Positions 25,733 through 37,161 of a stretch of 64,000 nucleotides of DNA are shown one piece after another (the first letter of the stretch is position 1; the number at the start of each line of letters is the position of its first letter). The stretch is from Oscarella lobularis (taxonomy: Eukaryota > Porifera > Homoscleromorpha > Homosclerophorida > Oscarellidae). The notes under the pieces were generated by a model. That model was given only the letters and a program-made list of their open reading frames with translations, did no database searches and was not told where the DNA came from. The stretch covers positions 1,736,001-1,800,000 of the forward strand of contig NC_089184.1 in the NCBI RefSeq assembly GCF_947507565.1, in the 5' to 3' direction. The position numbers and the translations under genes were made by a program.

Positions 25733-26707
25733 ATGCAGATGACCCCAGCAGGCAAGCCGACGTACAAAGTCGTACTGCTCGGAGACGGCGGCGTAGGAAA
25801 ATCGGGTAAGTGCGTCGCGAACGACGCGCGACGTCGCATTCCAAATTCTCCGGAAGACTTCCGGGGAAGAAAAGAAACAGGCAAGCGAAAAAGCGCATCT
25901 CCTTTCTATATTCGCAGCCGTCACGCTCCAATACACGAATCACGAATTCACGGCGGAATACGATCCCACGATCGGTGCGTTCGCGGAGAGCCTCTCAGAG
26001 GTTGGCATTGACGAGCTAAATACTTGTCGGGCTTTCTCGACGTGCAGAGGATGCCTACAAGGTGGACTCGGTCGTCGACGGCGAGCAGGTTCTGCTCGAC
26101 ATTCTCGACACAGCCGGTCAGGTATGTGTAGGGAACGCGCGCGCGCGCTCGCCCCCGGCCCCCGCATATTTTCCTTCCGTATTTTCTCAGGAGGTTTTCA
26201 GCGCCGTTCGAGAACAGTACATACGCGACGGCGAGGGCTTTCTTCTCGTCTTTTCGATCACTTCGCGCGCCTCCTATCAGTCGATTGACGCAATGATGAA
26301 ACAGATCGAACGTCTCAAAGACATTGACGGTCGAATTCCGGCCATTCTACTCGGAAACAAGGTATTCGGAATATTTACCCGGAACAATGACGGAATTGTG
26401 TGCATGGTAGATATAAATAGAAATAAGTCTTGTGATCCTATATAGACAGATATTATATTTTGATGGATATACCTCTTAGTGTGATCTCGAATCTGAGCGC
26501 GAAGTGTCGACGGATGAAGGACACGAATTGGCCGGTCGATACCGTTGCCCCTATCTCGAATCGTCTGCTTTGAAAATGATCAATATCAACGAGGCTTTCG
26601 CTGAAGTCGTACGCGCCATCAAGGTGGCGAGAGCGGCGAAGGCGGCGCAAGACGAAATCCGACTCGCTCAGGAGAGGAAAAAATCTTGCTGCTGCACTGT
26701 TTTATAG
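25733..26707 (+). CDS. Ras-family small GTPase with CTVL prenylation motif
   Basis: Five exons (25733-25805, 25918-25974, 26048-26121, 26191-26361, 26480-26707) give 603 nt, 200 residues. The G motifs are complete: P-loop GDGGVGKS, switch I EYDPTIEDAYK, DTAGQE, GNKCD and a SSALK G5. The tail is basic and Cys-rich and ends in a CaaX box CTVL, whose final Leu predicts geranylgeranylation, with neighbouring cysteines available for palmitoylation. The switch II sequence VFSAVREQYIRDGEGFLLVF places it in the Ras/Rap/Ral-like branch, but it is not a clear orthologue of one vertebrate member. It converges with EXOSC8, 85 bp from stop to stop. Confidence 0.92.
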
Positions 26708-26792
26708 TTCCAAGTTCAGTTTTGAGTTACGATGGGGCCATCATCTTCCTTTATTATCGTTACTCATTCTTTCTGTTTAATTTTTTTGGTGT

Positions 26793-28151
26793 TCAATTAT
26801 TTAATTTGTTTCCACTTTCGACGCTGTCTATGAGTTGTTTGATGGAGTTTGCTCGACGGGTCGATGCATCTATGAGCTGCTGTAGAGACGAGACAGGAAA
26901 CGGAGACCCGCCTGGATAGATTAGCGCTAGAACTTAGTTTTGCAGCAAAATGAATTACCTGGCTTGTGGCATCCGTATAGTTTGCCAGTCAAATCACACA
27001 GATACGTGATAAAGGAATCACATGCTGCTTCTTCCGTATAGTCGGGATCCATAAGTATATCACTACAGTATGAGATAACATTTATCTGGTGTCACATTAT
27101 AGATGGTTCCCTGCCTGTCAAATATCCCAAACGTTGTTGCTACTGGAAAGCACCCAAGCGTTAGTTTCGACCCCTCTTTGTCGCTACGTATTCGTCCCAA
27201 TTCGGTCTCAGCATCGATGTAGGCATAAGGTAGCCGCACTGAAAAACATTTTCAGGCAAACAGTTCTGTATGAATACACTCGGTAGATGTACTAACCGTT
27301 GGCTAAAGCTGCAAGCAAAGCTATTACACTAACATCCAAAATGCTGCCGCTGTCGTCTAAGCATACCAGATCGCAATACAAGACCCAAGCAAGCTAAACA
27401 GATTAGTTATAATAATGAGTTTGATGTCATTCCATGCCTTATCCTTGACAATGCACAGTTCCTCCAAATTCACTAAATTCGAACTAGCGCCCGTATTTAT
27501 ATTTAGCAAACGCTACACACTAAAATTCTGTGCACTTGCCTCTTTAGTAAATCGACGAGAATTGCCGTGACTACATGAGCTTGTTCGCACGTCGCTGACG
27601 GGTAGCAAACAGGTGAGCAGACAGGTGAGAATTCCACGTTAGGAACTACAGCATCTGCATGCCACAAGAGGAGAACTAGAATTCATCCACGACTCACCCA
27701 CATATCCTCTATCGAAATTTTCTCCCGTAGGAAGACAGAATTCCTAGCAGAAGTGTTTCCCTTTCAAAACTGCGACAGTTTCGCTCTACTCTACTACTGA
27801 CCCCTTTGATGCCGCAAACAACGACGCTATTGCCGACTTTGACTACTGAAGAGCCATAGGCAGTAGTGATTGATCCTTTAGCATCAACATCTCTCCTCTC
27901 CTCTCTCTATTATGTTTCTGCCTCTGTTAATCTTACCGACGTTTACTGATATGGGTCTGGACGTGAAGAAATCGCGATCGTCTGGTCTCTTTCCTTTGGA
28001 CTTTAGTCGAGTTTAGATGGGACGTGAAATCTTTTGGAAAGAGAGCCTCACCACGTATTTTTTGAGGTTCTCTGCTGGATTCAAGCTTCTGTATAGGCTC
28101 TTCTGAAAATAGAATGAGGGAAGGGAATGGAATGACGTACCTAAAATCCAT
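26793..28151 (-). CDS. EXOSC8: Exosome complex component RRP43-like (RNase PH family)
   Basis: About nine small exons encode an RNase PH-fold subunit: [18 protein letters not shown], then [17 protein letters not shown] (the VKxGxTxVxxGVK strand), [12 protein letters not shown], and the highly diagnostic [30 protein letters not shown], and a C-terminal helix [22 protein letters not shown] ending at 26793. This matches EXOSC8/Rrp43 better than EXOSC7. The subunit is catalytically inactive and forms part of the hexameric ring of the RNA exosome (3'-to-5' RNA decay and rRNA processing). The first exon (ATG at 28151, MDFRY) needs either a 34- or 38-nt intron, so the exact N terminus is uncertain. 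Confidence 0.85.
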
Positions 28152-28623
28152 TGTTTGTGGTTTTAGCGTGCGTTACATGTACACCTTGCCGCCTGGCCTC
28201 AAGGATTATGCGTCAATATAATTAAGGAGTACAGTTCTTAGGTTCCAGTTCCAATATAGCAAATGATGTCAAAGTGACAAGCCGCCCGAACCAGCAGGAA
28301 AACCAAAGTACTGCAAACTGTCAATCATACCTCTTTGATATCAGGCACGAGGTGCGAGCGCCAAATTGCAGGCGCGAACAAGCAAACGAAGTGTCTGAGA
28401 GACGATTATAGTGCTGTTCCGCGTGCAGTAGGCAGATGTATGGCTGCAGCCGCGATGCCTCACCAAAGCGTGTAATCAAATGTATGATGTGTTGCGGAAG
28501 TGCGGTGTAACAGTGGGAGCAACTCGATTATACCAACCACCCCGAGATTGCGCAGAGACACTGTAAGATTCTCGCCCGTCTGATGCAGACGCTCTAGAAA
28601 ACGTTTTCGTGAAGAAAACAAAC
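28152..28623. promoter_or_regulatory. Divergent promoter region, EXOSC8 / small TM protein
   Basis: About 470 bp between divergent genes. No domain-bearing frame and no TATA box at a suitable distance that I can defend. Confidence 0.3.
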
Positions 28624-29554
28624 ATGAGCGACTTTCTTCTTCGGCTCGTGATCTGTAACGTCGTCTTGGGCTCGACCTGTTCTATCGCCGTCACTCCCTA
28701 TCAGGTAGTACTACCATAACAAGTTTATGAGCATGCCCCGCACGCCTATAGTCGCGCTCATGTGTCGCGGCCGCGGATGAGCGGCTGGGCGACGAGACCG
28801 TGACCTGTGACGGCGGAATGAAGCGACTTGCCCAAGTCACGGCTCTGCATTTTAAATGAGCGGCAGCTAATTGAGCGCTGTTCTTACCTATGAAAATGAG
28901 CGCAATATACTGGGTTCCCTGTTCTCTGTGTTGTAGGCAATACAGTGGGAGCGCTGTAGCGATGGAACCTTGTGAGTCGATCTTTTCACCTTGAAAGCAC
29001 TTCTATTTTAATCCTCTGCGCAGTTGTCATCGCGGATATCGGTGCTGCAGTCGCAGCGACGGTGAAAAGTGTTGCTTAGACAAACCATCTCCTGCTAGCC
29101 CCACCACTGGATGGCAGTGGTGGCAATGGTGAGAAAGACAACGTCGGAGAGTGTAGAAACTTAATTCCTCGTTAGACTAGAATTTTCTCTTAATACCTAA
29201 ACGAATTTGACCGAACATTAACTGTTTAAGACGGAGCGCGGCCGCTCCTTTGTTCTAAAGGGGGTCCCCGCGACCGAAAGCAACTATTTCACAATAATAC
29301 ATAGTTAACTAATCTCTCTTCTATATAGGTTTCTAGTAGGTTTTGGCGTTTTTCTGGCCATGTCAGCTCTCAGCGCGTGCATTCTTATCTGCCTTTGTCA
29401 TGGAGAAAGTAACAACGATAATGTCGAAAGACTTTCGTCAAAAGAAGACAAAAAGGAACCTGAACCCACGGAAACTGTCGTCGAATTCATGTCAATGTCA
29501 GAAGCTCCGGCTGCCAACAGCGAAGTCGTCCAATCAAACGGAACAGTTGCCTGA
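28624..29554 (+). CDS. Small type I membrane protein, Cys-rich ectodomain (WBP1/VOPP1-like)
   Basis: Four exons (28624-28704, 28937-28971, 29024-29128, 29329-29554) give 447 nt, 148 residues. Order: signal peptide (MSDFLLRLVICNVVLGSTCS), a short Cys-rich ectodomain (FCHRGYRCCSRSDGEKCC), an aromatic linker (GWQWWQWW), one transmembrane segment (FLVGFGVFLAMSALSACILI) and a charged cytosolic tail rich in Glu and Ser. The CC...CC then Trp-rich TM entry recalls the WBP1/VOPP1 family of short membrane proteins that recruit WW-domain ubiquitin ligases, but no PPxY motif is present, so this is a structural resemblance only. Confidence 0.75.
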
Positions 29555-29779
29555 CAGCCATCCGCCCCAAGTTATTGCATCTATTTCTATAGATAGCAAA
29601 GACTGCATAAGTGCGCCTACAGCGACGTTCGTTGCATATGTGCATAAAAGATTAATATCATTTGTCACTTATTTATCTAACATTTAACCGCGTTACTAGC
29701 ATAGCTCCTCCCCGTAAAAGTTATTGCTTCGAAATAAAAACAATTGAGAGGGACGTATACGTGCGACACACCGCATCAT

Positions 29780-30310
29780 TTATTCCGACGACCTTTCAGC
29801 GTAGAATTGACGAAAAAAGAACGCGTACAAAACAAAACTCATTGCGGAGATGAGAAACGCCAAGGCGGCACTAAAACCAACTAGAACGACGTTTCCGCCG
29901 CTTTCCTTTGACGCGTTTATACTAAAGAGAATAGCGGCCGTTAGCGGCATGATAACGGCGCCGACGACGGCCACTGCGCACGTGACCATGTAGAAGCCGA
30001 CGCAGCCCGGATTGTCGAAAGTTCGACAGTTCGGGTCCTCGCAGAAGCGGGCGACGCAGAGGAGAAGGCTCGATGCAACGACAGCGAGAAGTGTCGATAC
30101 GATGAGAGCAGTCGCCGCCTGTGCTCGGCTTTGCATATCGTCGCTCCGAGACGAGTCTTTTTCTTCGTAGACGAATGCGACGACGATTTCGGCGACAATG
30201 ACGACGACGAGACACACGTAAAGAGATGGGACTAGGCGATTGCGTGAGGGCGGCGTCGGACGGCCGTCATCGTCTGCAGAAACGATGTTTCTTCGCTCGC
30301 CGTCGTCCAT
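29780..30310 (-). CDS. Four-transmembrane protein of unknown family, single exon
   Basis: A single open frame of 176 residues from ATG 30310 with four hydrophobic segments: LYVCLVVVIVAEIVVAFVY, ATALIVSTLLAVVASSLLLC, GFYMVTCAVAVVGAVIMPLT and VVLVGFSAALAFLISAMSFV. Both termini are predicted cytosolic. A conserved-looking loop (CEDPNCRTFDNPGC) between TM2 and TM3 is Cys-rich. Topology resembles MARVEL or claudin-like four-TM proteins, but no family signature (such as W-GLW-C-C) is found. No introns. Confidence 0.7.
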   Translation of the reverse strand: MDDGERRNIVSADDDGRPTPPSRNRLVPSLYVCLVVVIVAEIVVAFVYEEKDSSRSDDMQSRAQAATALIVSTLLAVVASSLLLCVARFCEDPNCRTFDNPGCVGFYMVTCAVAVVGAVIMPLTAAILFSINASKESGGNVVLVGFSAALAFLISAMSFVLYAFFFRQFYAERSSE

Positions 30311-30553
30311 TTTGGCCGGATGTTATCGGTCGACGTATCATCACACGCTGCAATAGTCACATGACCTGAGCCGGTACGTATACGTCGGCCTTGAGAGGCT
30401 GCGCTATAAAGCGAGACAACTGTCCATGCAGTTGTTCACTTTTGCAACTGTTAGAGACTACTAGTAGTTGATAGTTAGGTCCGGTTTCAAGATCCTTTGT
30501 ATCACGTGCGACTCTCTATAGGGCGTGCGCTTCCTTCCTCCTCCGCCGTGCAA
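30311..30553. promoter_or_regulatory. Divergent promoter region with TATA-like element
   Basis: 243 bp between the four-TM gene and the PH-SH2 gene. GCTATAAAGCG at about 30402 is a TATA-like element oriented for the plus-strand gene, about 150 bp before its ATG. Confidence 0.35.
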
Positions 30554-33429
30554 ATGGCTACCTTCGGTCAGTTCTCATCACAGCCTCAGCAGCAGTCCTA
30601 CTGCCAAAGCTTTCTTGAGAAAAAGGAGAAGAAGGTTCTAAGACTCCTCAATATAAAGCGCGCGAGCTTCAGGCGACTCATTCGTTTATGTTTTTTGCCT
30701 CGTGACAGTGGATTTCGTACTGGGTCGTTCTGCGCGGACCGCACATGTGGTTCTTCAAGGATCGCACGAACGACATGAAAAAGGTTTGCAAATCGAAAAC
30801 CGCGGCGCTCACTTCGAGCGCGATATCCGCGCCTTTCAATTTTAGTTTGTCGGCCGACTCGATCTGAATCCGACGAGTCAAGTTCAGTTAGGAAAGACAA
30901 AAAAGAACAACTGTCAATTTACGCTGACGACATCGCGCGGCTTGTATCGACTCAAGGTATACACCGCGTGATCGACTATATACGCTATAAGAAAAACCTT
31001 TAGTCGGTGAACGACGAACTGCGAAAAAAGTGGATGCATTGGATAATAGTCGCTGCTACGGTAAGCCTATGACACGCCAGTCAGAAATGCCGGGGGTTAG
31101 CCACGGGCATACATAGGGCGTGCCACCGCCGGCGTCTCCTGGCACCGCCTACCCACAGGGCGCCTACCCACAGGGCGGCTACCCACAGCGCGGCTATCCA
31201 CAGGGCGGCTATCCGCAGGGCGGCTACCCGCCTGGCTTCGGCACATATCCACCGCCGCAGCAGCGCCCGGCGATGTCGCCTACTGGCTATCCGCCTACTG
31301 GCTATCCGCCTCCTATACCGTCCGTAAATCGAGATCGGCCGCCGGCATCGCTTCCACCTGGCGAAATCGCGCCGCCGATCGGTCGACGTCCGCCTCAACC
31401 GCTTCCAGGCAAAGCGGAAGAGCCGCCTCCCGTCCCACCGTTGCGTCGCCCGCGACAGGCGAGCGAACCGATGCTTCTTCCCGGCCAGATCATAGAACTG
31501 GAAGAAAAGCGAAAGCAAGAAGCGCTTCTACCCGGACAGAAGATCGCAATGGAGGAAGAACGACGACGGCGTCGGGAGGAGACGTTGAGGAAGCGACAGT
31601 CGGAACCGGCGTTGCACTCGCCGCCGCCACTTCCGGGTCCGGCGAGCGGAGGCGGGGCGCGCGGCGCGGACCCGTACGTCGACATGGCTCCTGTGCCTCT
31701 CGATAGAATGATGGAAAAGACGCTGTCGTTTCACGAGCGTCAGCCTTCAACTGAAAGGGTATGTATTCTTCACGCCTTTGTCGTATTCTATGCTAGAGTT
31801 TTCGAATTGTCATTGTGTCACAGCGAGTCGTTCCACCTCCTCCCATTCTCGAACCAGGTGAACCGGATGACGACGAATGCGACTATATCTCTCCGTGGGA
31901 GAATGCTGAGTGAGTTTTCTTTTGTACAGGAGAGGCTTTGGGGGTGCTATTGTTGTAATTCATCAATTTCTAGTTGGTTTTACTCGCCGTTGTCTCGCGA
32001 CAAAGCGGAAAACTTGCTCAACTCCAAAGGAGAGCTGGGCTCGTTTTTAATTCGAGAAAGTGAAAGCAGAAAAGGAGAATTTTCGCTTTCCATCAGGTTT
32101 TATAAGTGGCCTTCTCTTCATTTTTTTGTCTAAACTCCACTGTAGAGACTCGGATAAAATTAAGCACTTTCAAATACTCAAATCATCGGGCGGATTTGTT
32201 CTCAGTGGAAGCGATGTAACCGTTTTCGCTTCTCAATGACTTATAACTTATACCTTTGATCTAGCAGTCTAAAACATTTCAAGACCTGGGCTCTCTTGTC
32301 GTATTCTATACGGAAATGAACAAAGGAAGTGTTCAGCCTCTTCTCAAGACCACAGCAGTGCTCGGAAAAAGTCCAAATTTTCAGCCGAAGTATATTTGAT
32401 TATCACAGCAGTTCCAATAGAGTGACGTCTTTTGCTTCGTAGAACGAACCCTCCTTCAGCCGAAATTGATAAAGAAGCATTGGAAAAGAGGTACGGTATT
32501 CTACTAAGAGTCACGGTTATATGATTATCGTTTCAAGGCCTCCCGAGCCTTTGGAGCCTCCGGACGATGATGAAGATCTTCACGACTACCTGGACCTTGA
32601 CCCTAAGCTAGGTAAATTAATAGACTTGTTTAGTCATTTTTCTAAGCTAGCTGTCTGTGGGGAAGCTGAGAAGAATCGGGCACCTGCTAGTCCCAGTTCT
32701 CCTCCTCCTCCATCGGATGCTCCTCCATCGAGTGACGAAAACGATGGCTACGAGTTTCCTTCGTTTGACGAGACTGCGACGTCGTCGCCTGGACCTGCAT
32801 CTCCGGGACCTGCGTCCATTCCTCCTGCAGCGCTGCCTGCGACTCCCGGTACCATAAAAAGATGCGTATGCTCGAAGACTCAATGTGCCGGTTGAATGAA
32901 TTTAGATGTATCTCCAACTGCGAACACTGGCTCTGCTGGCGATCAGGAAGCAACGTCTCATAAAGGTATAAGTTATTGATCAAAGACAAAAACAAAGCTA
33001 GAAGTCAGCGTCTACAGAGGAAAGTAGCCATCCCCCGTCGTCCAGTGTTGGGAGCCTACCTCCGCTTCCTCCTCCCGCCGATCTTTCGCCTTCAGCAGGA
33101 CTTTCAAAACCGGCTTCTCCTTCAGAACCACCTCCTCCAACGGAACCGCCTCCCCCTGAAGACGACGTTGAAGGTAGGGACGTAATATTGTCGTGCTGCT
33201 CTTTGTTGGAATTGTCTGCGCAGAACTTTACGACGCTCCAGACGCTGGACAAGCCACAGGTGATGGCACAGGTGATGGCACAGGTGATGGAACGGGCGAT
33301 TCTGCCAATGAACCAAGTACGAAGTCTTTGTCTTTTAATCGGTCTACTAATTTTACACTGTCTCCAGAAATGATGTACGTAAATACTGCGGGAAGCGATG
33401 CATACATCGCCGAAGATGCAGCCGACTGA
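30554..33429 (+). CDS. PH - proline-rich - SH2 adaptor protein (SH3BP2/STAP-like)
   Basis: Multi-exon gene starting MATFGQFSSQPQQQ. Exons 1-4 form a PH domain (SFLEKKEKK / WISYWVVLRGPHMWFFKD / CQFTLTTSRGLYRLK / LRKKWMHWIIVAA, ending in the invariant Trp helix). A long exon from about 31116 encodes Tyr-Pro-Gln-Gly repeats and then Pro-rich, basic linker with LPGQ motifs. The SH2 domain follows (DWFYSPLSRDKAENLL; GSFLIRESES, with the phosphotyrosine-binding Arg; FSLSIRDSDKIKHFQI). The tail has Pro-rich SH3-ligand stretches, candidate phosphotyrosines (DGYEFP, DLHDYLDL, ELYDAP, MMYVNT) and a short Thr-Gly-Asp repeat, ending at 33429. PH-Pro-SH2 order is that of SH3BP2 and STAP adaptors downstream of tyrosine kinases. 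One junction near 32975-33001 does not close in phase in my reading, so the tail model is approximate. Confidence 0.85.
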
Positions 33430-33737
33430 TTACTAACTGTCTCTGTGTTTCGATCGAGGACGCATTTTCTACAACTATCATAAATAATATACTTGCTCTT
33501 TTCTCTAGACCACAACGAAGTCGGAATAGTGTGCAAGTCGATTTTCTTATAGAGCATGCATGCTGTTCTCCACGGCGAAGCAAATGAATGCTATCCTCTG
33601 GCATTAGTCGCTTTTAGCTAGAGGGAGAATCTAATTAGCAAAAGCAAATGTTTGGCTTTCGATCAGGGCTTTCGATCTATCCACGAAAGCGGACGTACCA
33701 ATTAGGCTAGCGAATCACTGGCATTCACCCAGAGGCG

Positions 33738-36700
33738 ATGCAGAGAAAAGCAAGTGATAGCGGCTCTCCAGTAGATAGCATTGAACCACACCAACTATTC
33801 GATCGAAGAGATTTCTCCTATGACGAAGAAAACGATTTTATCGGCGGAGGAGGCTTCGCGGAAGTATTCCGGGCTTTACTAGTCGAAACCGGGCAACAAG
33901 TTGCCGCAAAGGTGCTCTTTCGAATGGAGCACAAGAAGTTGCGAGGCAGACTTGAAAAAAAGTAACCGCGACGCGGCCGGCCGTACGTGTACGACCGCTT
34001 TCGTTTTTCGCGAGTCCCCGCCTCGCGTGTCACGTACACGAGCAGGATCCGCCGTGTTTTAGTAGGGAAGAAAGTGACGACAGGTCAAGGTGCATGCACC
34101 GTTTCTAGTCGCAAGTTTAGACCGGGGCCCGGTTGCTAGCATTTACGACTTATTATTAATTGATATCGTCGTCGACATATTATCGGGTGTGACGATTCTT
34201 TTTCTTTGATCTCAAGGGAAATTAGCTCTTTGAGAAGGGAGGCTGTTATTCTGCTTCAAGCGCAGGAAAATCCGTACATCATTCATTTCATAGGAATCTG
34301 CGAAGCTCCCAGTCACTACACGCTGCTGCTCGAATACGTTGACGGAGAGGATTTGGAAAAACTTATCTGTGCAGAAAAAGAAAATGAAAAATTTGAGAAG
34401 TGGGAGACGCGCGTTGATTTGGCATGTCAAGTTGCTGACGGCATGACTTATCTTCATACGCATCAGCCGCGTATCGTTCACTTGGATTTGAAGCCATCAA
34501 ATGTTCTCACAAAAGAAACGAGCGATGGATATCATTGCAAGGTCAGTTGCACTGTCTATTTACTAACTCATACGTATAACACGATTCTAAGATAACCGAT
34601 TTTGGACTGTCAAAAATGAAAGGACTAACGAGTGCAAGCAAAACAAGCACATCAAAGGAGATTATTCATCCAGCTGGAACTGTAATTTTTATTGCTCCTG
34701 AAAGATATTTTGGAAACTGTCCGTACGGTGACAGCGAAGGCCTCGCAAAGTGTGACGTTTACAGGTTGCTTGACCGCTTTTACCGTGGCATATTTACATA
34801 AATCAATCTTAGTTTTGGAATTATTCTATGGGAACTAAAGGAGCGGAGACAGCCTTTTGAAGGTAGGCTTATATAGATTTCAGTTTCGTCGCTGTATACT
34901 GTATTACTCTCATGCAGGAGAAATTCCCAATGTCTTGCATGAAATAGTGAAGAGTGGCAAGGCGGTATCACCTTCTAAAAATCCATCACCGTACGGTTTT
35001 GCCGACCTAGAAAAGGAGTGCTATTCTTTTTATCCAGAAGAAAGGCCGCTATTTGCAGGTTGTGACAGTAGACTGTATAGAACTAATGGTATGCGAAACT
35101 TGTTTTGATGTGTAGAGGTTCTAGCTCGTCTACAGAGTATTCAGGCTATTGTAAAACGTCAAGGTAAGTTAGTGTAACGTAAGTCGGCTTGGCTGTAAAT
35201 GCTACTGTCAGGTGGTGATCTGCTTCTGTGGACCATGTCACCTTTCCCGGACTCTAATGTAGAGCCAGGTACTGAAAGCCGAGAAGCTTACTAAAAAGGC
35301 AACGACTGCATATGTGCAGAAATTGGATACCATTCCGAAAACGTTTTGCCTGTTCTCTTATCACGTGATCAAATTATTATTGAAGCGAAGATCGGAAATG
35401 GTGCATTCCTTTCAGAAGACTTTAGCTATACAATCATTTATATTTCGTAACTTTTAGGAGCATTTGGAGAAGTATACAAAGGCATTTTGCAAAATGCACG
35501 ACCACACGACAAGATTGAAATTGCTGTAAAAGCTATAAAAGGTACTATATTCGTCTAAAGACCTGACGACGGAAGTCATTATTAGCCTAGAGCTCAGCAG
35601 TCGACGAGAAGACGAATTGTTCAAAAGAGAGTTCAGCGTGATGGTGTCACTAAAGCATCCAAACGTTTTACCTCTCATCGGCGTTTGTTTTGAAAAAAGC
35701 GGCGGATCTTCAACGGACCTTGGCCCTTTGATTGTAATGCCGTTTATGAAAAACGGCGACGTTCAAAGCTATTTGCGTAATCTGAGAGAAAAAGCAGACA
35801 TGGAAAGCTTCCTATCTGCGGTGCGTGTATTTTCTAAAATAGGCTTTTTGCGTTGGTTAGATTTCTGCATCAGAGAATCCTGATTCCAACTATCCGGTGC
35901 TAAACATGCTTATTAGAATTATTTCGTGAAAATAAACTAATTGATTTGTAGATTAAGGTCGAGTTGTTGCTGCAATTTTCACTCCAAATCGCCTCTGGGA
36001 TGACTTACTTGCGTGAAAAACGAATTATTCACAGAGATTTAGCGGCAAGAAATTGCATGTAACTATGTCTGATTATGTGATATATACTTTGCTTTAATTA
36101 AATGATACCCATTTACTGTATAGGCTAAGTGAAAATATGATTGTTAAGATCGCCGACTTTGGACTGGCTCATCAACTTGACGATGATTACTACCAGGTGA
36201 ACACGGTAACAACGTTGCCAATAAAATGGCTAGCTCCAGAATGCATTGCTGATAAAAAGTTCACCTTTCAGGCAGATGTGGTAAGCTGACAAATTCGTTT
36301 TTGTAAATCTCAAATGATGTTCTGCCGATTAGTGGTCCTTTGGAATTACGCTCTGGGAATTATTTTCTTTGGGCATGGATCCTTATACTGGAATGCAAAA
36401 TCGGGAAGTATTTGACTTTCTTGTACAAGGCAGACGTCTACAGAAGCCCAGCTTGTGCCCTACAGTAATGTAAGTACAGCAGCATTTACCGTACTCGCGC
36501 GATTAGAGCCCCACTCTCGATTATAGCCCCATATCCGAGGACCTTTGAAACAATAGAGTCCCAGGGGCTCTAATCGCGCGAGTACGGTATATACAGGTAG
36601 AGTACTTTGTTTTTTGACTGCTAATCAAGGTACGAAATAATCCAGTTGTGCTGGGAGTACAATCGATTCAAAAGGCCAACAATTGCAAACGTATGGAATC

Positions 36701-37089
36701 AAATTAAGAAAATCGCCCCAGAGGAACTGTCTGAAAATGAGTGCAACGAGGACGACTATTACTACCAGTTTCACCCCTTGCCATGGACTCTGAACATGAG
36801 CCAAGCTGCATTCAATGACCCCGATGCAAGCCCCTACACTTCTATGAGTGGCTCCCCTGATATGTTTCCTCCAGTGGAACAGCGTCCAGCAATAGCGGAT
36901 TCTATGAGCATCTGCTCCGCTATGTCTTTTCAAGTGCATCATCTTCCAGTCATAGCAGAGGAGGAGGATGGCATATTTGATAACCCTGACTATGAACATA
37001 TTCCAGAGAAGTGCGGGAATTTGGATGCGACTGACTTCGGGTACTCATCCATACTTGACGACGAAGACGAAGACTACGAACCTATTTAA
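33738..37089 (+). CDS. Tandem-kinase protein: N-terminal TKL/RIPK-like kinase plus C-terminal tyrosine kinase
   Basis: Fourteen exons (33738-33961, 34217-34541, 34592-34764, 34813-34862, 34918-35058, 35116-35163, 35212-35268, 35320-35400, 35458-35541, 35591-35820, 35952-36058, 36124-36280, 36333-36469, 36630-37089) give 2274 nt, 757 residues, in frame throughout. Kinase 1: [10 protein letters not shown]-loop, VAAKV Lys, [10 protein letters not shown] catalytic loop (Ser/Thr-type DLKPSN, HRD changed to HLD), ITDFGLS, APERY. Kinase 2: [27 protein letters not shown] (tyrosine-kinase type, as in MET/AXL), [16 protein letters not shown] with activation-loop tyrosines, [25 protein letters not shown]. 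The C-terminal tail of about 150 residues is acidic with several Tyr motifs ([16 protein letters not shown]). No signal peptide or transmembrane segment, so it is cytosolic. The linker exons 35212-35400 carry no stop, start or poly(A) signal. Confidence 0.85.
36487..36589 (+). mobile_element. Short inverted-repeat element (MITE-like), 103 bp
   Basis: Perfect 26-bp terminal inverted repeats: TACCGTACTCGCGCGATTAG(AGCCCC) at 36487-36512 and its complement at 36564-36589, around a 51-bp core that includes a partial internal copy (CTCTCGATTATAGCCCC). It lies inside the 160-nt intron before the last kinase exon, making that intron unusually long. There is no coding capacity. No clear target-site duplication beyond possible TA/TT bases. 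Confidence 0.75.
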
Positions 37090-37161
37090 TTTTATTTTAT
37101 GTAAATAGCTCAGGCACTTTTTCATATTTGTTCGTACTACTATACGGGAACGCTTTGAAAC

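Noticed and set aside
30922-31518. Arg-rich minus-strand frames opposite the Pro-rich region
   Set aside because: They are antisense of the Tyr-Pro-Gln-Gly repeat exon of the adaptor, with no splice or domain support.
35101-35280. Boundary between two separate kinase genes
   Set aside because: The linker exons join in constant phase 1 with consensus splice sites, and no stop or start codon fits a gene break; transcripts are still needed.
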